DNA from: Aradus depressus
Lineage: Eukaryota > Arthropoda > Insecta > Hemiptera > Aradidae
Assembly (NCBI GenBank): GCA_963662175.1
Contig: OY759224.1
Span: 8,296,550 to 8,360,549 of the forward strand
Reading direction: 5' to 3'
Length of the DNA stretch: 64,000 bases
Position numbers and translations under genes: made by a program. Positions within the stretch are counted from its first letter, which is position 1. Each line of letters opens with the position of its first letter. This document shows, piece after piece, positions 57,601 through 64,000 of the stretch. The notes below the pieces were generated by a model. That model worked only from the letters and a program-made list of their open reading frames with translations. It searched no databases and was not told where the DNA came from.

Positions 57601-58008
57601 AGTTTTGAAATTTACGGCTTCAATAGTAACTTCCTACATATGTCATTTGATGTTCACCAATTGAACATACTTTGACAGTCAAGAGCAATGAGCTCTATTT
57701 TCAAAATAACTTTTATACAGAACATTTTATCAATTAATAAATAAAAACTAATAGTTCTATTGTTTTTACAAAATATTTATTGGCAGTAACGAGTTAATTA
57801 TTACCATAAGTGTTGAATTTTCAAAATAATTCATGGCGGGAGGTCTGGCGGCGGCAGCCGGTGCTGAAGGATCTGTTGTGGCAGGCTGTCTTTTGAAGAA
57901 GGAGGCTACCATATACATGAAGAAGGCTCGGATCATGAAACCTTTCATTATCTCAAAGTAACTTCGGCGAGGGGCCTGTGCCTCTTCAGCACCCCCTGTC
58001 GTTGCAGC
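42449..58008 (-). CDS. CLPTM1: CLPTM1 (cleft lip and palate transmembrane protein 1), 11 coding exons, first exon not found
   Basis: Exons 5' to 3': 57805-58008, 54720-54878, 53231-53440, 51288-51405, 50558-50660, 49490-49592, 47826-47955, 46086-46261, 44221-44467, 43953-44120, 42449-42621. All are GT-AG and in phase, giving 596 residues; vertebrate CLPTM1 is about 670, so an N-terminal exon with the start codon is missing. Family landmarks: HHDLMYGDWSGG, FTKTTNLLTGE, VSHWHPNITIN, DIQFWNNRKSLEGLSVRSVF, LHHKGWYSWLLNMIYGFLLT, LKSVAHLPWRMMSYK and FIDDIFAFVIKMPTMYR. A multi-pass ER/Golgi membrane protein with a large luminal N-terminal part and about five C-terminal hydrophobic segments; mammalian CLPTM1 is reported to retain GABA-A receptors in the ER. 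The C-terminus is acidic and Pro-rich, ending EEKKED. Confidence 0.95.
42655..42778 (+). repeat. Diverged tRNA-like SINE head
   Basis: gaggacgccaataggtcaag, cgagatcgagggttcaaact, then gatgtcaggtactcgtc. Box B-like segment kept, box A poor, body mostly deleted. Could be an old copy of the main SINE. Confidence 0.4.
42887..43203. mobile_element. MITE with gtagttcaaaagtggga termini
   Basis: Left agtagttcaaaagtgggaca and right atcccacttttgaactact are inverted repeats of about 18 bp enclosing some 300 bp without coding. Lies in the last CLPTM1 intron. Confidence 0.65.
43375..43435. mobile_element. Foldback element arm, partial
   Basis: tggaattagacaatataattgttaaacaag matches the right arm of the foldback elements. 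The left part is lost. Confidence 0.45.
43455..43895 (-). pseudogene. LINE with RNase H/C-terminal domain, decayed (I/R1-like)
   Basis: On the - strand, frames interrupted by stops read VIKSWLTKKHIQFWRRVPKQ, LSEKRSRELLNMSRMNLRTM and TGVI, then HILCQCKTLESKR and AVSWILLKIQGCC. The order S-R..LR..TG......H.L..C..L...R is the C-terminal module after RNase H in I/R1-group LINEs, distinct from the Jockey at 36473. Multiple frameshifts. Confidence 0.6.
43953..44120 (-). CDS. CLPTM1: CLPTM1 exon
   Basis: Acceptor tttgttgttag, donor GTAAGT. Encodes TPQLFINYKLKSVAHLPWRM and TFIDDIFAFVIKMPTMYRLG. Confidence 0.95.
44221..44467 (-). CDS. CLPTM1: CLPTM1 exon (two membrane segments)
   Basis: 82 codons: DRERRIFNLVPRLKFTDKGS, LSWALFPMLGAYSIYSLVYL, HHKGWYSWLLNMIYGFLLTF. 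The acceptor gttactttgag has a poor pyrimidine tract, but phase and homology both support it. Confidence 0.94.
44490..44720 (-). repeat. GGGGAAGT-family copy, partial
   Basis: Left end ggtcaatcatcggcaatata, then cttccccagcgcgaattaatt, then two modules with aaaattgataggtgccgtcc. Confidence 0.6.
45364..45681 (+). mobile_element. tRNA-derived SINE, near full length
   Basis: Head gagggcgtcggtagctcagt (box A), ggattcgaaatcc (box B, mutated), full body and tail gagtcataataactaactat. The flanks share only a short tgctt motif. Confidence 0.88.
45905..46080. mobile_element. Foldback element with decayed hammerhead-like core
   Basis: Arms aaatattgtctattcc and ggaatagacaatatttc. Core CTGATGA (45978-45984), T, GGTATAATGCC, then AAAAC in place of GAAAC. 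The arms are imperfect. Confidence 0.65.
46086..46261 (-). CDS. CLPTM1: CLPTM1 exon (transmembrane segment)
   Basis: Acceptor ttatttttcag, donor GTATAC. Encodes IQFWNNRKSLEGLSVRSVFF, then a membrane segment ending LYVLDNDTN. Confidence 0.95.
46973..47065 (+). mobile_element. tRNA-derived SINE, 3' fragment
   Basis: gagtcgggctcatgtccacc to the degraded tail gtccgggcatgggtcacta. Confidence 0.75.
47159..47218 (+). repeat. 30-bp tandem duplication
   Basis: Two identical copies of aatgaagaagttatataaca plus agtaacacat. Confidence 0.85.
47228..47815 (-). repeat. GGGGAAGT-family copy, nearly complete
   Basis: Left end gatgaatcaccggcaatgta then cttccccagaacg. Three modules. Right end cagattacataacttcccct then atacatcg. 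One of the best copies for building a consensus; it abuts a CLPTM1 exon. Confidence 0.7.
47826..47955 (-). CDS. CLPTM1: CLPTM1 exon (transmembrane segment)
   Basis: Acceptor tttttttccag, donor GTAACC. Acidic DETEDEDQDSLKEALLETSP, then the membrane segment LLAATIFVSILHSIFELLAF. Confidence 0.94.
48041..48317 (+). mobile_element. tRNA-derived SINE with internal deletion
   Basis: Excellent head (gggcgccggtagctcagtgg, tcaagatcgtgggttcaaaa), then a deletion joining it directly to gacgttaagcgatggtatcg; intact 3' half; tail cataagacctaac. Confidence 0.87.
48415..48800 (-). repeat. GGGGAAGT-family copy with a SINE tail inside
   Basis: Left end gtcgtcagtggatcatcggc then atacttccccagtacg. A 45-bp SINE tail (48473-48517, ending aacctaaccttaac) interrupts it. 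Confidence 0.6.
48473..48517 (+). mobile_element. SINE tail fragment with (AACCT)n end
   Basis: ttagttaaagcccgggcatg, agtcataaaacctaacctaa. The shortest 5'-truncated SINE here; it shows the telomere-like tail. Confidence 0.75.
48922..49219 (-). mobile_element. tRNA-derived SINE
   Basis: Reverse copy from gttattatgactcaggtccg to ccactgagctactggc. Body deleted around 49140. Confidence 0.85.
49490..49592 (-). CDS. CLPTM1: CLPTM1 exon
   Basis: Acceptor atcattacag, donor GTGTGT. Encodes ELHITYQPLSLFKWQMYCAH and SMRSKFTANFFQ. Confidence 0.92.
49834..49887 (-). ncRNA. Type I hammerhead ribozyme-like motif, opposite arm
   Basis: Exact mirror of the + strand motif on the other arm: the same CTGACGA core, stem II and ACCGGT helix III when read on the - strand. 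Confidence 0.52.
49905..49958 (+). ncRNA. Type I hammerhead ribozyme-like motif
   Basis: Stem I TTCATA (49905-49910) pairs with TATGAA (49953-49958), with an internal loop ACTA/ATA and then GAC/GTT. Core CTGACGA 49918-49924; U plus stem II GG-TATAAA-GCC; GAAA 49937-49940; self-complementary ACCGGT (49940-49945) as minimal helix III; A at position 17. The minimal helix III suggests that dimers would be the active form. The extra U before stem II is non-consensus. Confidence 0.55.
50035..50452 (+). repeat. Roughly 69-bp tandem repeat, six copies
   Basis: Unit contains aaaaggcctctaggaataaa, cattaaatgttaatgacagg and caatcattaaaacaataaaa. The copies differ by one or two bases (ggccac/ggcctc) and in A-run length; the last unit is shortened. 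Directly follows the palindrome in the same intron. Confidence 0.9.
50558..50660 (-). CDS. CLPTM1: CLPTM1 exon
   Basis: Acceptor ctattttttcag, donor GTAGGT. Encodes GDYYKPVVYYNEFWNLLRDY and QPINETT; ends in phase 2. Confidence 0.93.
50893..51215 (+). repeat. GGGGAAGT-family copy
   Basis: Left terminus tacgaagtataggggaagtt then atgtgatcggtcagaaattc. It holds the uninterrupted gaggacataacctgtcaaat site that defines the Harbinger target at 807-809. Confidence 0.7.
51288..51405 (-). CDS. CLPTM1: CLPTM1 exon
   Basis: Acceptor ttttttcag, donor GTAAGT. Encodes VSHWHPNITINLVTDHTTWV; ends in phase 1 and completes a Phe codon with the next exon. Confidence 0.94.
51465..51895 (-). pseudogene. Degraded 3' fragment of the same Jockey LINE family
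   Basis: Aligns with the ORF2 3' end of the intact element (36573-37160): ccaagattatagtgagccgt, caattcctcatgcatttgga, cattcaaccggagcttccat. Many indels and substitutions. 5'-truncated and old, so the family has been present here for a long time. Confidence 0.8.
52140..52800 (-). repeat. GGGGAAGT-family copy, nearly complete
   Basis: Left end tccgacaatgaacttcccca then gcgcgaataaatt. Four modules. Right end gaccgattacataactttcc then ctatacttcgtatag. Confidence 0.7.
53231..53440 (-). CDS. CLPTM1: CLPTM1 exon
   Basis: Acceptor cgcttatag, donor GTAAGT. 70 codons: NGSLFLHTYFIKRE, LNKYKKVKFTKTTNLLTGES. Confidence 0.94.
53505..53850 (-). repeat. GGGGAAGT-family copy, partial
   Basis: gaatcaccagctatgtactt then ccccagcaagaatt, two modules; stops at a SINE fragment. 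Confidence 0.6.
53853..53995 (+). mobile_element. tRNA-derived SINE, diverged fragment
   Basis: Box B-like ctcgggttcggaacccagcc, ttatctgggaggccaaaaaa, then actccgagagtagag. Most of the body is lost. Confidence 0.6.
54017..54683 (+). mobile_element. mariner transposon, internally deleted, with TA duplication
   Basis: Ends CAAGGTGTGCTCAAAAAGTA and TTTTTTGAACACACCTCG are inverted and flanked by TA (54015-54016, 54684-54685). 667 bp, about half the normal length. Lies in a CLPTM1 intron. Confidence 0.92.
54040..54616 (+). pseudogene. mariner transposase pseudogene
   Basis: The frame joins ESIKSKTRVYERYKK (end of the helix-turn-helix region) directly to QQVLTVFFDFNGKVHHEFLP, so about 100 codons are deleted between them. 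The first catalytic Asp is present. A TGA replaces the expected Trp after KKRPDL, and the second catalytic Asp is Tyr (HHYNTPGHTS). The third Asp is intact in YSPDMAPCDFFLFP, followed by a normal tail (WKKRWHKCIISNGNYFEGDN). Inactive. Confidence 0.92.
54720..54878 (-). CDS. CLPTM1: CLPTM1 exon
   Basis: Acceptor ttttccctcag, donor GTAAGT. Encodes DMYVFLSDNEVFREF and LIWEHHDLMYGDWSGGSNGD. Confidence 0.94.
55126..55180 (-). ncRNA. Hammerhead ribozyme-like motif
   Basis: Second reverse-strand copy, in direct repeat with the one at 55268 at a spacing of about 128 bp. Direct repeats could release a unit-length RNA if both cleave (inference). Confidence 0.5.
55268..55311 (-). ncRNA. Hammerhead ribozyme-like motif
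   Basis: Reverse-strand copy of the 55336 motif (core tcctcag at 55295-55301 on +). Confidence 0.5.
55336..55388 (+). ncRNA. Hammerhead ribozyme-like motif
   Basis: CTGAGGA 55345-55351, T, stem II GGTA-GAAA-TACC (55353-55364), GAAA 55365-55368, AGTACT minimal helix III (55368-55373), C at position 17 (55374), then CCA pairing with TGG. Identical to the motif at 5596. Confidence 0.55.
55616..55872 (+). mobile_element. tRNA-derived SINE, diverged, internal deletion
   Basis: tgcttactgagctcaaaatc, gcaggttcaaaaccgacatt (head joined to mid-body), tail agagtcacaataaaacgtaac. Confidence 0.75.
55880..56330. other. No feature recognised
   Basis: Unique-looking intron sequence of CLPTM1 with ordinary composition; no coding or repeat signal seen. 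Confidence 0.4.
56333..56635 (-). mobile_element. tRNA-derived SINE with (TTAGG) tail
   Basis: Starts aggttaggttttatgactca; full body; head box B gacgggtttcgaacccacgt. Box A end lost. Confidence 0.87.
56955..57118 (+). mobile_element. tRNA-derived SINE, partial
   Basis: agcacaccgtccttcggttg onward, with internal deletions; ends atgacctaatagttaaagc. Confidence 0.7.
57238..57572 (+). mobile_element. tRNA-derived SINE, full length
   Basis: Head gggcgccggtagctcagtgg, gtgggttcgaaacccggcc (intact boxes A and B), complete body and tail gagtcataataactaact. One of the least diverged copies. Confidence 0.92.
57805..58008 (-). CDS. CLPTM1: CLPTM1 exon (N-terminal membrane anchor)
   Basis: Acceptor gttattgttgcag, donor GTAATA. 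68 codons with FEIMKGFMIRAFFMYMVASF, the family's first hydrophobic segment, then an Ala/Pro-rich linker. No in-frame start upstream, so a further exon is needed. Confidence 0.88.
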
Positions 58009-58239
58009 CTGCAACAATAACAAATAATAATAATAATATTATTAATAAATCGTATAACATTTATAACAAGGAGTTGGCCAGCCAAAATATAAGAATAGGT
58101 ACATAAATTATATACAATATATGCAGTTAAAAAAAAAAAAGAAAAACTTTTTTTTTTTAAAAATATTGTTCATTTCACAAAGTATTTAGAAGAAATGGGA
58201 AAACTTTTGGTATTGCTAACATCTATACATAGTATTTTT

Positions 58240-58960
58240 TAAGTCGTGGCTGAAGATGGTACAGACACGAAATTTTATATGTAAATTTAAAGACCTATAA
58301 GGACGACACTTATTAATTTTCTGCGGAATCAGCCGAAAGGGAGAGAAGGTCAGAGAGGCATTATATTCTAAAATACCATTAACTCCCGATGTAATGAATA
58401 TATCGACGCTATATTTTATATGGGAATTTAAAGACCTATAAGGATGACACCTATTAATTTTCTGTCGAATCAGCCGAAAGGGAGAGAAGGCCAGAGAGGC
58501 ATTATACTCTAAAATACCTTTAACTGCCGATGTAATGAATATAACGACGCGATATTTTATATGTGAATTTAAAGACCTATAAGTATGACACCTATTAATT
58601 TTCTGCAGAATCAGCCGAAGGGAGGGGAGGGTCAAAGGGGCATCATACTCTAAAATACCATTAACTGCCGATGTAATGAATATATCGACGCGATATTTTA
58701 TATGTTAATTTAAAGACCTATAAGTAAGACACCTATTAATTTTCTGCGGAATCAGCCGAAGGGGAGGGAGGGTTAGAGGGGCGTTACATTCTAAAATATC
58801 ATTAACTGCCGATATGAATATATCGACATGAAATTTTATATATAAATTTAAAACCCCATAAGGTTGACACCTATGATTGATCAGTGAAGGAGAACTCGAG
58901 TCCAAGACCCCATAATAACTGCCGATGTAATGAATCGATAAAAAATTTAAAATATTAAGT
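58240..58960 (-). repeat. GGGGAAGT-family module array, five tandem units of about 145-150 bp
   Basis: Repeating unit: taactgccgatgtaatgaat, atatcgacgcgatattttat, aaagacctataaggatgaca, cctattaattttctgcggaa, tcagccgaaagggagagaag. This is the internal module of the GGGGAAGT family amplified locally. The open frames across it are periodic artefacts. Confidence 0.82.
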
Positions 58961-59041
58961 TCGTTTTAGTCAGCGAACATTTAGTTGATTTTACATTTCC
59001 GTTGAAAAAACAAATCTGTATGTTAACTATTCGATACGAGT

Positions 59042-59401
59042 AGCGATACTGTTACGAATATTAAGCAAATTATGAAAATGAAGCGATACTGTTACGAATA
59101 TTAAGCAAATTATGAAAATGAAGCGATACTGTTACGAATATTAAGCAAATTATGAAAATGAAACGATACTGTTATGAATATTAAGCAAATTACGAAAATG
59201 AAGCGATACTGTTACGAATATTAAGCAAATTACGAAAATGAAGCGATACTGTTACGAATATTAAGCAAATTACGAAAATGAAGAGATACTGTTACGAATA
59301 TTAAGCAAATTACGAAAATGAAGCGATACTGTTACGAATATTAAGCAAATTACGAAAATGAAGCGATACTGTTACGAATATTAAGCAAATTACGAAAATG
59401 A
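59042..59401 (+). repeat. 40-bp minisatellite, nine copies
   Basis: Unit agcgatactgttacgaatat plus taagcaaattacgaaaatga. The first three units carry attatg and the later ones attacg; a few single changes (agagat, ttatga). Period exactly 40. Confidence 0.95.
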
Positions 59402-59648
59402 AGATATAGGTCATCGAAAGTCTAACTGATTAAAATTCAGTTTTTTTGCATTGAAGATATATATTTTTTTGTGCATTATCCTTGAGATTAACGAGTTATT
59501 GAGATATTTTCCTGTCCAGTGATTGCGTACAAATTGAAGTCATGTATTCATTTGATATGGTTGGACAAAAACATTCTAATACACTTATTTTTATTAATTT
59601 CATCTCTTTTATTTTATGGTTTCTTTTTATTAATTTACCACCATTTTT

Positions 59649-59754
59649 TAGGGCTCCCATAGTAGAGTCGGGCTCATGGCCACCAATGACAAAAGAGCGC
59701 TCTGGTAGTAGGCGTTAGTAGTTAAAGCCCGGGCATGAGTCATAATAATTAACC
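59649..59754 (+). mobile_element. tRNA-derived SINE, 3' fragment
   Basis: ggctcccatagtagagtcgg to gagtcataataattaacc. Confidence 0.8.
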
Positions 59755-59953
59755 ATTTATTTATTTGTATATGTGTTTATTTTTATTATTTTGTACATAT
59801 TTCTTTTTTTCTAACTTATTATTTATGTTAAATATATTTTTCATTAATTATTATTATATATTTCATTATATATTATATTCTTACGGTTAACACTTCTGCT
59901 TATTGTTTTTGTACAGATTATAGAATAAATATTTTAAAACACAAAGATACACA

Positions 59954-60192
59954 TATCGTCTACTACCAGAGCGCTCTTTCGTCACTCAGACATGAGCCCG
60001 ACTCTAGTAGGGGAGTCCTAAATAAGTACCCGACATCGTACAGGCTCGGGACCATCGCTTAGCGTCCCATCCAAAGGACAGCGTGCTCACGTTTATTTTA
60101 CCTCCCAGATAAAAGTAAAGGCCTCGCCCGGCTGTCGAACCCGCGATCTCGAGCTCAGTAAGCAATCACGCATACCACTGAGTTACCGGCGC
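59954..60192 (-). mobile_element. tRNA-derived SINE, partial
   Basis: Reverse copy without the tail; head present (accactgagttaccggcgc). The next MITE begins exactly at its head. Confidence 0.82.
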
Positions 60193-60929
60193 ACAGTGGG
60201 GGCAACTCACTAACTTAGCACGAAAAAATTCAAATTATGAAACTCTCACTAGAAAGATGGGAACAATTGATATTGGAAGAGACTAGTTGTACGACACTGA
60301 ACACAAGAGGTGAGCCTCGGTTGTTTACAATAAGTGCGCAAAGACGGCATGTGAACACAGGAACGAGACGTCATTACCTTTTCACATCAGTTACATTCTG
60401 ACAGGGGTACAGTGCAGTTCATTTATTTTTCAAACCTTAGCTAATATGTCTGATTCAGGAGAAGCTAAGTGAATAAACTATATTGTTTATTTTGCCAAAA
60501 TTGTGCATAAATTAATTAAATACAATGCATAAAGTTGTTTATTGAAAATTGTACATTCTGTAAGCCGCCCAATTGCAGGCGATTGCATTCCTTCTATTTA
60601 GCATTTTTCACTTGGTAATTTAGTATTCTAATTGTAAAAGAAGCAGAACCTTAGCTCTCCTTGATAAGCCACAGTATTTTTTTCCCCTTTTTCAGGAAGT
60701 TCTAATGTAGTGAAGAACTCTTGGAATGGCGGTTGCACTTCAAAAACTAATTATTTTTTTGTATTTTCATTATTAAACTGCTATTTATAATACAAGAAAG
60801 TGCTTTCTTTTTCATTCCAATGACACATCTCTTTAATTATAATCTTTTCCTATCATATAGATGCTTGTAAAATATGAGAGCTGTACTTTTTAATTTTTTC
60901 GCTCTAATTATGCGTTTTGCCCCACTGTG
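60192..60929. mobile_element. MITE with CACAGTGGGGCAA termini
   Basis: Left CACAGTGGGGGCAACTCACT and right ATGCGTTTTGCCCCACTGTG are inverted ends. About 738 bp without a convincing gene. A second right-end-like piece (aaatgcgttttccccctctg) occurs at 61570-61590. Confidence 0.6.
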
Positions 60930-61102
60930 CGATGTAGAGTTCTCAACGTAATTTCATGTTTTTCAAACATTAGATTCCAAATTTGGAATAAATAAAATGT
61001 CTGTGTGTCTGGGAATTCGATAACTCCCGATAGAATGAATATGTCGACACAAAACTTTATATGTAAATCCAGAGCCATCTAAAGACAACATCTAGAGTTT
61101 TT

Positions 61103-61450
61103 TGAGGGCGCCGGTAGCCCAGTGGTATGCGTGCTTGACTTCTGAGTTCAAGGTCGTGGGTTCATAACCCGACCGAGGCCCTTAGTTTATTTTATCTGGG
61201 ACGTAAAATAAACTTAAGCAGGCCGTCCTTCGGATGGGACGTTAAGCGATGGTCCCGAGCCTGTACGATGTCAGGTACTCGTTAAAGACCCCTACCCTAG
61301 ATGAATAAAAAATGTAGGGTAGGCAAAATTTAGGACTCCCACAGTAGAGTCGGGCTCATGTCCACCAGAGTGACGAAAGAGCGCTCTGGTAGTAGGCGAT
61401 ATGACCTCGTATTTAAAGCCCGGGCATGAGTCATAAAACCTAACCTAACC
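61103..61450 (+). mobile_element. tRNA-derived SINE, full length with 12-bp target duplication
   Basis: Flanked by tctagagttttt at 61091-61102 and 61451-61462. 348 bp: head gagggcgccggtagcccagt, box B gtgggttcataaccc, full body, tail cataaaacctaacctaacc. It interrupts a GGGGAAGT-family copy. This copy defines the SINE ends. Confidence 0.95.
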
Positions 61451-61847
61451 TCTAGAGTTTTTCAGCCAAATCGATCAAAGGATAGTGGGCTTAACATAAC
61501 AACTCTAATAACTGCCGATAGAAAGAATGTATGGACGCAAAATTTTACTTTTTAATTTTTTGGCGTTAAAAATGCGTTTTCCCCCTCTGTGCGGCGCCCT
61601 TCCCAAACGCACAACTGGCTTATACGTACTTGAAGTTGTTATGTTTTGGTAAAGACTTACATTTTAGTAACTTCTACTAAACTATTTTAAAAAAATGCAT
61701 GCAATTATTTTTTATGGACCGTAAAATGATTGTTGTGTTACCTGTAATCTAATAACGATAGGACAGGTGCGAATACAAGCGGGGGAGGGGGCTAATGGAG
61801 TAATTCCCCCCCCCCCCCCCTCCCCCCTGAATCTCGGAGAAAAAGGA

Positions 61848-62225
61848 TGTCGGTGAATCAAGGCGTATGTACTTCCCCAACGCACATTAATCAACTTGTT
61901 TTCGTCATCCCTCGAAATTAACCAATGTAGTTAATAATCCTCATATTAAATTTCGTAAACTATGGGCGTGTTCAGAAATCAGTTCTGAGAGATGGTGGAC
62001 AATTCATTTTTATTTTCCCAGCACAAAAAAAAAAAAATTGTATGTCCCAAAGTATGTTTACATTTGACTCCAGAAAAACTGAATGGATACGCAATGTTAT
62101 ACATAAATTCTGATCGAGACACCTAATAATCTTCAGTCAAATCGACCGAAGGAGAATTTAGAGGAAAGGCTTAACTGACAACTCGCAATACAATGAACAA
62201 ATCTACCCTGAATTTTATATAGGTA
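61848..62225 (-). repeat. GGGGAAGT-family copy, partial
   Basis: gtcggtgaatcaaggcgtat then gtacttccccaacgc; further modules to ctgaattttatatagg. Confidence 0.6.
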
Positions 62226-62404
62226 TATATTCAAAACTACATTTAACTAACACTTATTAATTTTTAACTCAACTTAATAATCACCGACCATTATAAATAT
62301 TTAAATTATTAATAAAATAATAATATAAATATTAGAGAAAAAAAAATTGTAATATACATTTGAATAACTAACAAAATAGTTCCTCTCTCACTCTTGGAAG
62401 TTGA

Positions 62405-62660
62405 GGGCGCCAGTAGCTCCGTGGTATGCGTGCTTGCCTTCTGAGCTCAAGACCGTGGGTTCGAAACCCGAGACCCTTAGTTTAGTTTATCTCGGAGGTA
62501 AAATAAACTTAAGCACGCTGTCCTTCGGATGGGACGTTAAACGATGGTCCCAAGCCTGTACGTTGTCAGGTACATGTTAAAAGGTACCCTACCCCCGCGC
62601 TCTGGTAGTAAGCGATATGACCTCGTAGTTAAAAACCCGGGCATGAGTCATAAAAACATA
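62405..62660 (+). mobile_element. tRNA-derived SINE with 15-bp target duplication, internal deletion
   Basis: Flanked by actcttggaagttga at 62390-62404 and 62661-62675. Head gggcgccagtagctccgtgg; body deleted after gttaaaaggtaccc; tail gagtcataaaaacata. Confidence 0.94.
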
Positions 62661-62854
62661 ACTCTTGGAAGTTGACGTCACAGACAGGGAAAGAATTATC
62701 GTTTCGGCTAGATATTTGTGACGTAATTAGAATATTCCCCCCTCCTTTCCGAAAAACTCTTTCATGGAAAAACCCCGGTATTCCATTAATTTCAAGTAAT
62801 TTGGTTAAATTTTTTTTTCTTTATATATATATAATATTATTTTAATTTTATATA

Positions 62855-63109
62855 GGTTAGGTTTTATGACTCATGCCCGGGCTTTAACTACGAGGTCATG
62901 TCGCCTACTAGAGCGCTCTTTCGTCACTCTGATGGACATGAGCCCGATTCTACTATGGGAGTCCTAAATTTTGCCTCCCCTAAATTTTTGTTTACCTAGG
63001 GCAGGGGTTTTTAACGAGTACCTGACATCGTACCATCGCTTAACATCCCATCCGAGGGACGGCGTGCTCAAGTTTATTTTACATACCACTGAGCTACCGT
63101 TGCCCTCTT
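62855..63109 (-). mobile_element. tRNA-derived SINE with 10-bp target duplication, head deleted
   Basis: Flanked by attttatata at 62845-62854 and 63110-63119. Tail aggttaggttttatgactca; the segment between agtttattttac and ataccactgagctacc is missing, removing box B. Confidence 0.9.
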
Positions 63110-63119
63110 ATTTTATATA

Positions 63120-64000
63120 TATTTTTAAAATGTAAAAACCTATGTACCACCTTAACTATGAACAAAAGTTAATAAGAAAAAATATAAATATATACCTACA
63201 TAAAAACTAGCAGGTTAGTAATCATATCGATTAATAACAGGAACAGGGCTCATATTTAGGTATGATACATTTGAACTGATGAAAATCTGATGAAGCGTCA
63301 AACAAAGATCAATAATATAATTTTGAAATAGCACATAGCCTGCCCATGTCTGTATCGGGCTTATAAGGGTGCACATATGAAATTTCAATTAACAGTTAAA
63401 GAGCTGACAGTTATTTTATGTCTAAGGGCCCTTTTTCTGAATTGAGATGTCTAATAGCCTATATTCCAAATTGAACGATTCTAAAAATGCTCTGCAAAAT
63501 TGTTTTGTATACATACAGGGAGAAATTGAACTGATCATCTCCAAGAATTGTATATAAAATGAAATCAAAATGAAAAATCATCCCTAGTATGACAAAACCA
63601 AAACTTTAATTTTATATATAGATAAATAAATAAATAAATATATAGATAATATAACAATTATTAATACATCTTATGTTTTGAATCAGAAAACTAAATATAT
63701 AAATAATTGATGGAAGTTACAATTATCCCATTTACACGTAGGATGAAAAACATTTTTTGCCAGAATACTCCAGCCAACGCCCTTGACAAAAAAGAAAAAG
63801 TGAGTACTCAATACTCTGTTATTCGAAGACCTAAACGGATAAACGGTATTGTCATGTATAAAAAAATGAATAATTTTTCGATGAATAAACGTAATTGTTT
63901 ATCATTATTCCGCAAAATAATTTATATTAAATTGAGCTTAGGATATCGTATATATTGTAACAAAAGAACTCCGTAAGTCTAGGAATGTACGTTTCTCCAA
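63120..64000. other. No feature recognised at right edge
   Basis: AT-rich. An 89-codon frame at 63707-63976 has no recognisable domain. The missing CLPTM1 first exon could lie here or beyond the window, but I could not identify it. Confidence 0.35.

Noticed and set aside
58216..58635. 139-residue protein on the - strand
   Set aside because: The frame is periodic (YRSLN...INRC repeats) because it crosses tandem 145-150-bp repeat modules; no domain.
59042..59401. CRISPR array
   Set aside because: Units are contiguous 40-bp tandem repeats without spacers, in a eukaryotic genome.

Overview
This is nuclear DNA of an arthropod, almost certainly an insect. It is AT-rich and packed with transposons, and it carries three interrupted host genes with canonical GT-AG introns. 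The insect call rests on a 7tm_6 odorant receptor (a hexapod-specific family). It is supported weakly by a SINE whose tail reads (TTAGG)n, the common arthropod telomere unit. The order cannot be fixed from this window.

Layout. Bases 1-6921: the C-terminal six exons of an odorant receptor gene on the + strand (its 5' exons lie left of the window), interrupted by a hAT remnant, a complete PIF/Harbinger element and several SINE copies. Bases 6922-12895: AT-rich convergent intergenic DNA and probable 3' UTR. Bases 12896-26613 (- strand): a complete nine-exon DDX6/Me31B/Dhh1 DEAD-box helicase gene encoding 441 residues. Its introns hold mariner, pogo-like MITEs, three short Helitrons, LINE fragments, SINEs and foldback elements. 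Bases 26614-42448: intergenic, with a nested pair of Harbinger-like elements carrying a MADF-domain gene fragment (30355-31480) and a structurally intact Jockey-type LINE with a 13-bp target duplication (36473-40663). Bases 42449-58008 (- strand): eleven coding exons of CLPTM1; the short first exon was not found. Bases 58009-64000: repeats upstream of CLPTM1, including a 40-bp minisatellite and three SINEs with target-site duplications.

The host genes have no evident joint function. The repeats are the unusual part: (i) a roughly 350-bp tRNA-derived SINE with about 27 copies or fragments; (ii) foldback elements whose arms carry hammerhead-ribozyme-like cores, some in inverted pairs so that both strands would encode one; (iii) a modular repeat with GGGGAAGT termini whose uninterrupted copies allow exact reading of other elements' insertion sites; (iv) a same-family nested transposon insertion resolved to the base.
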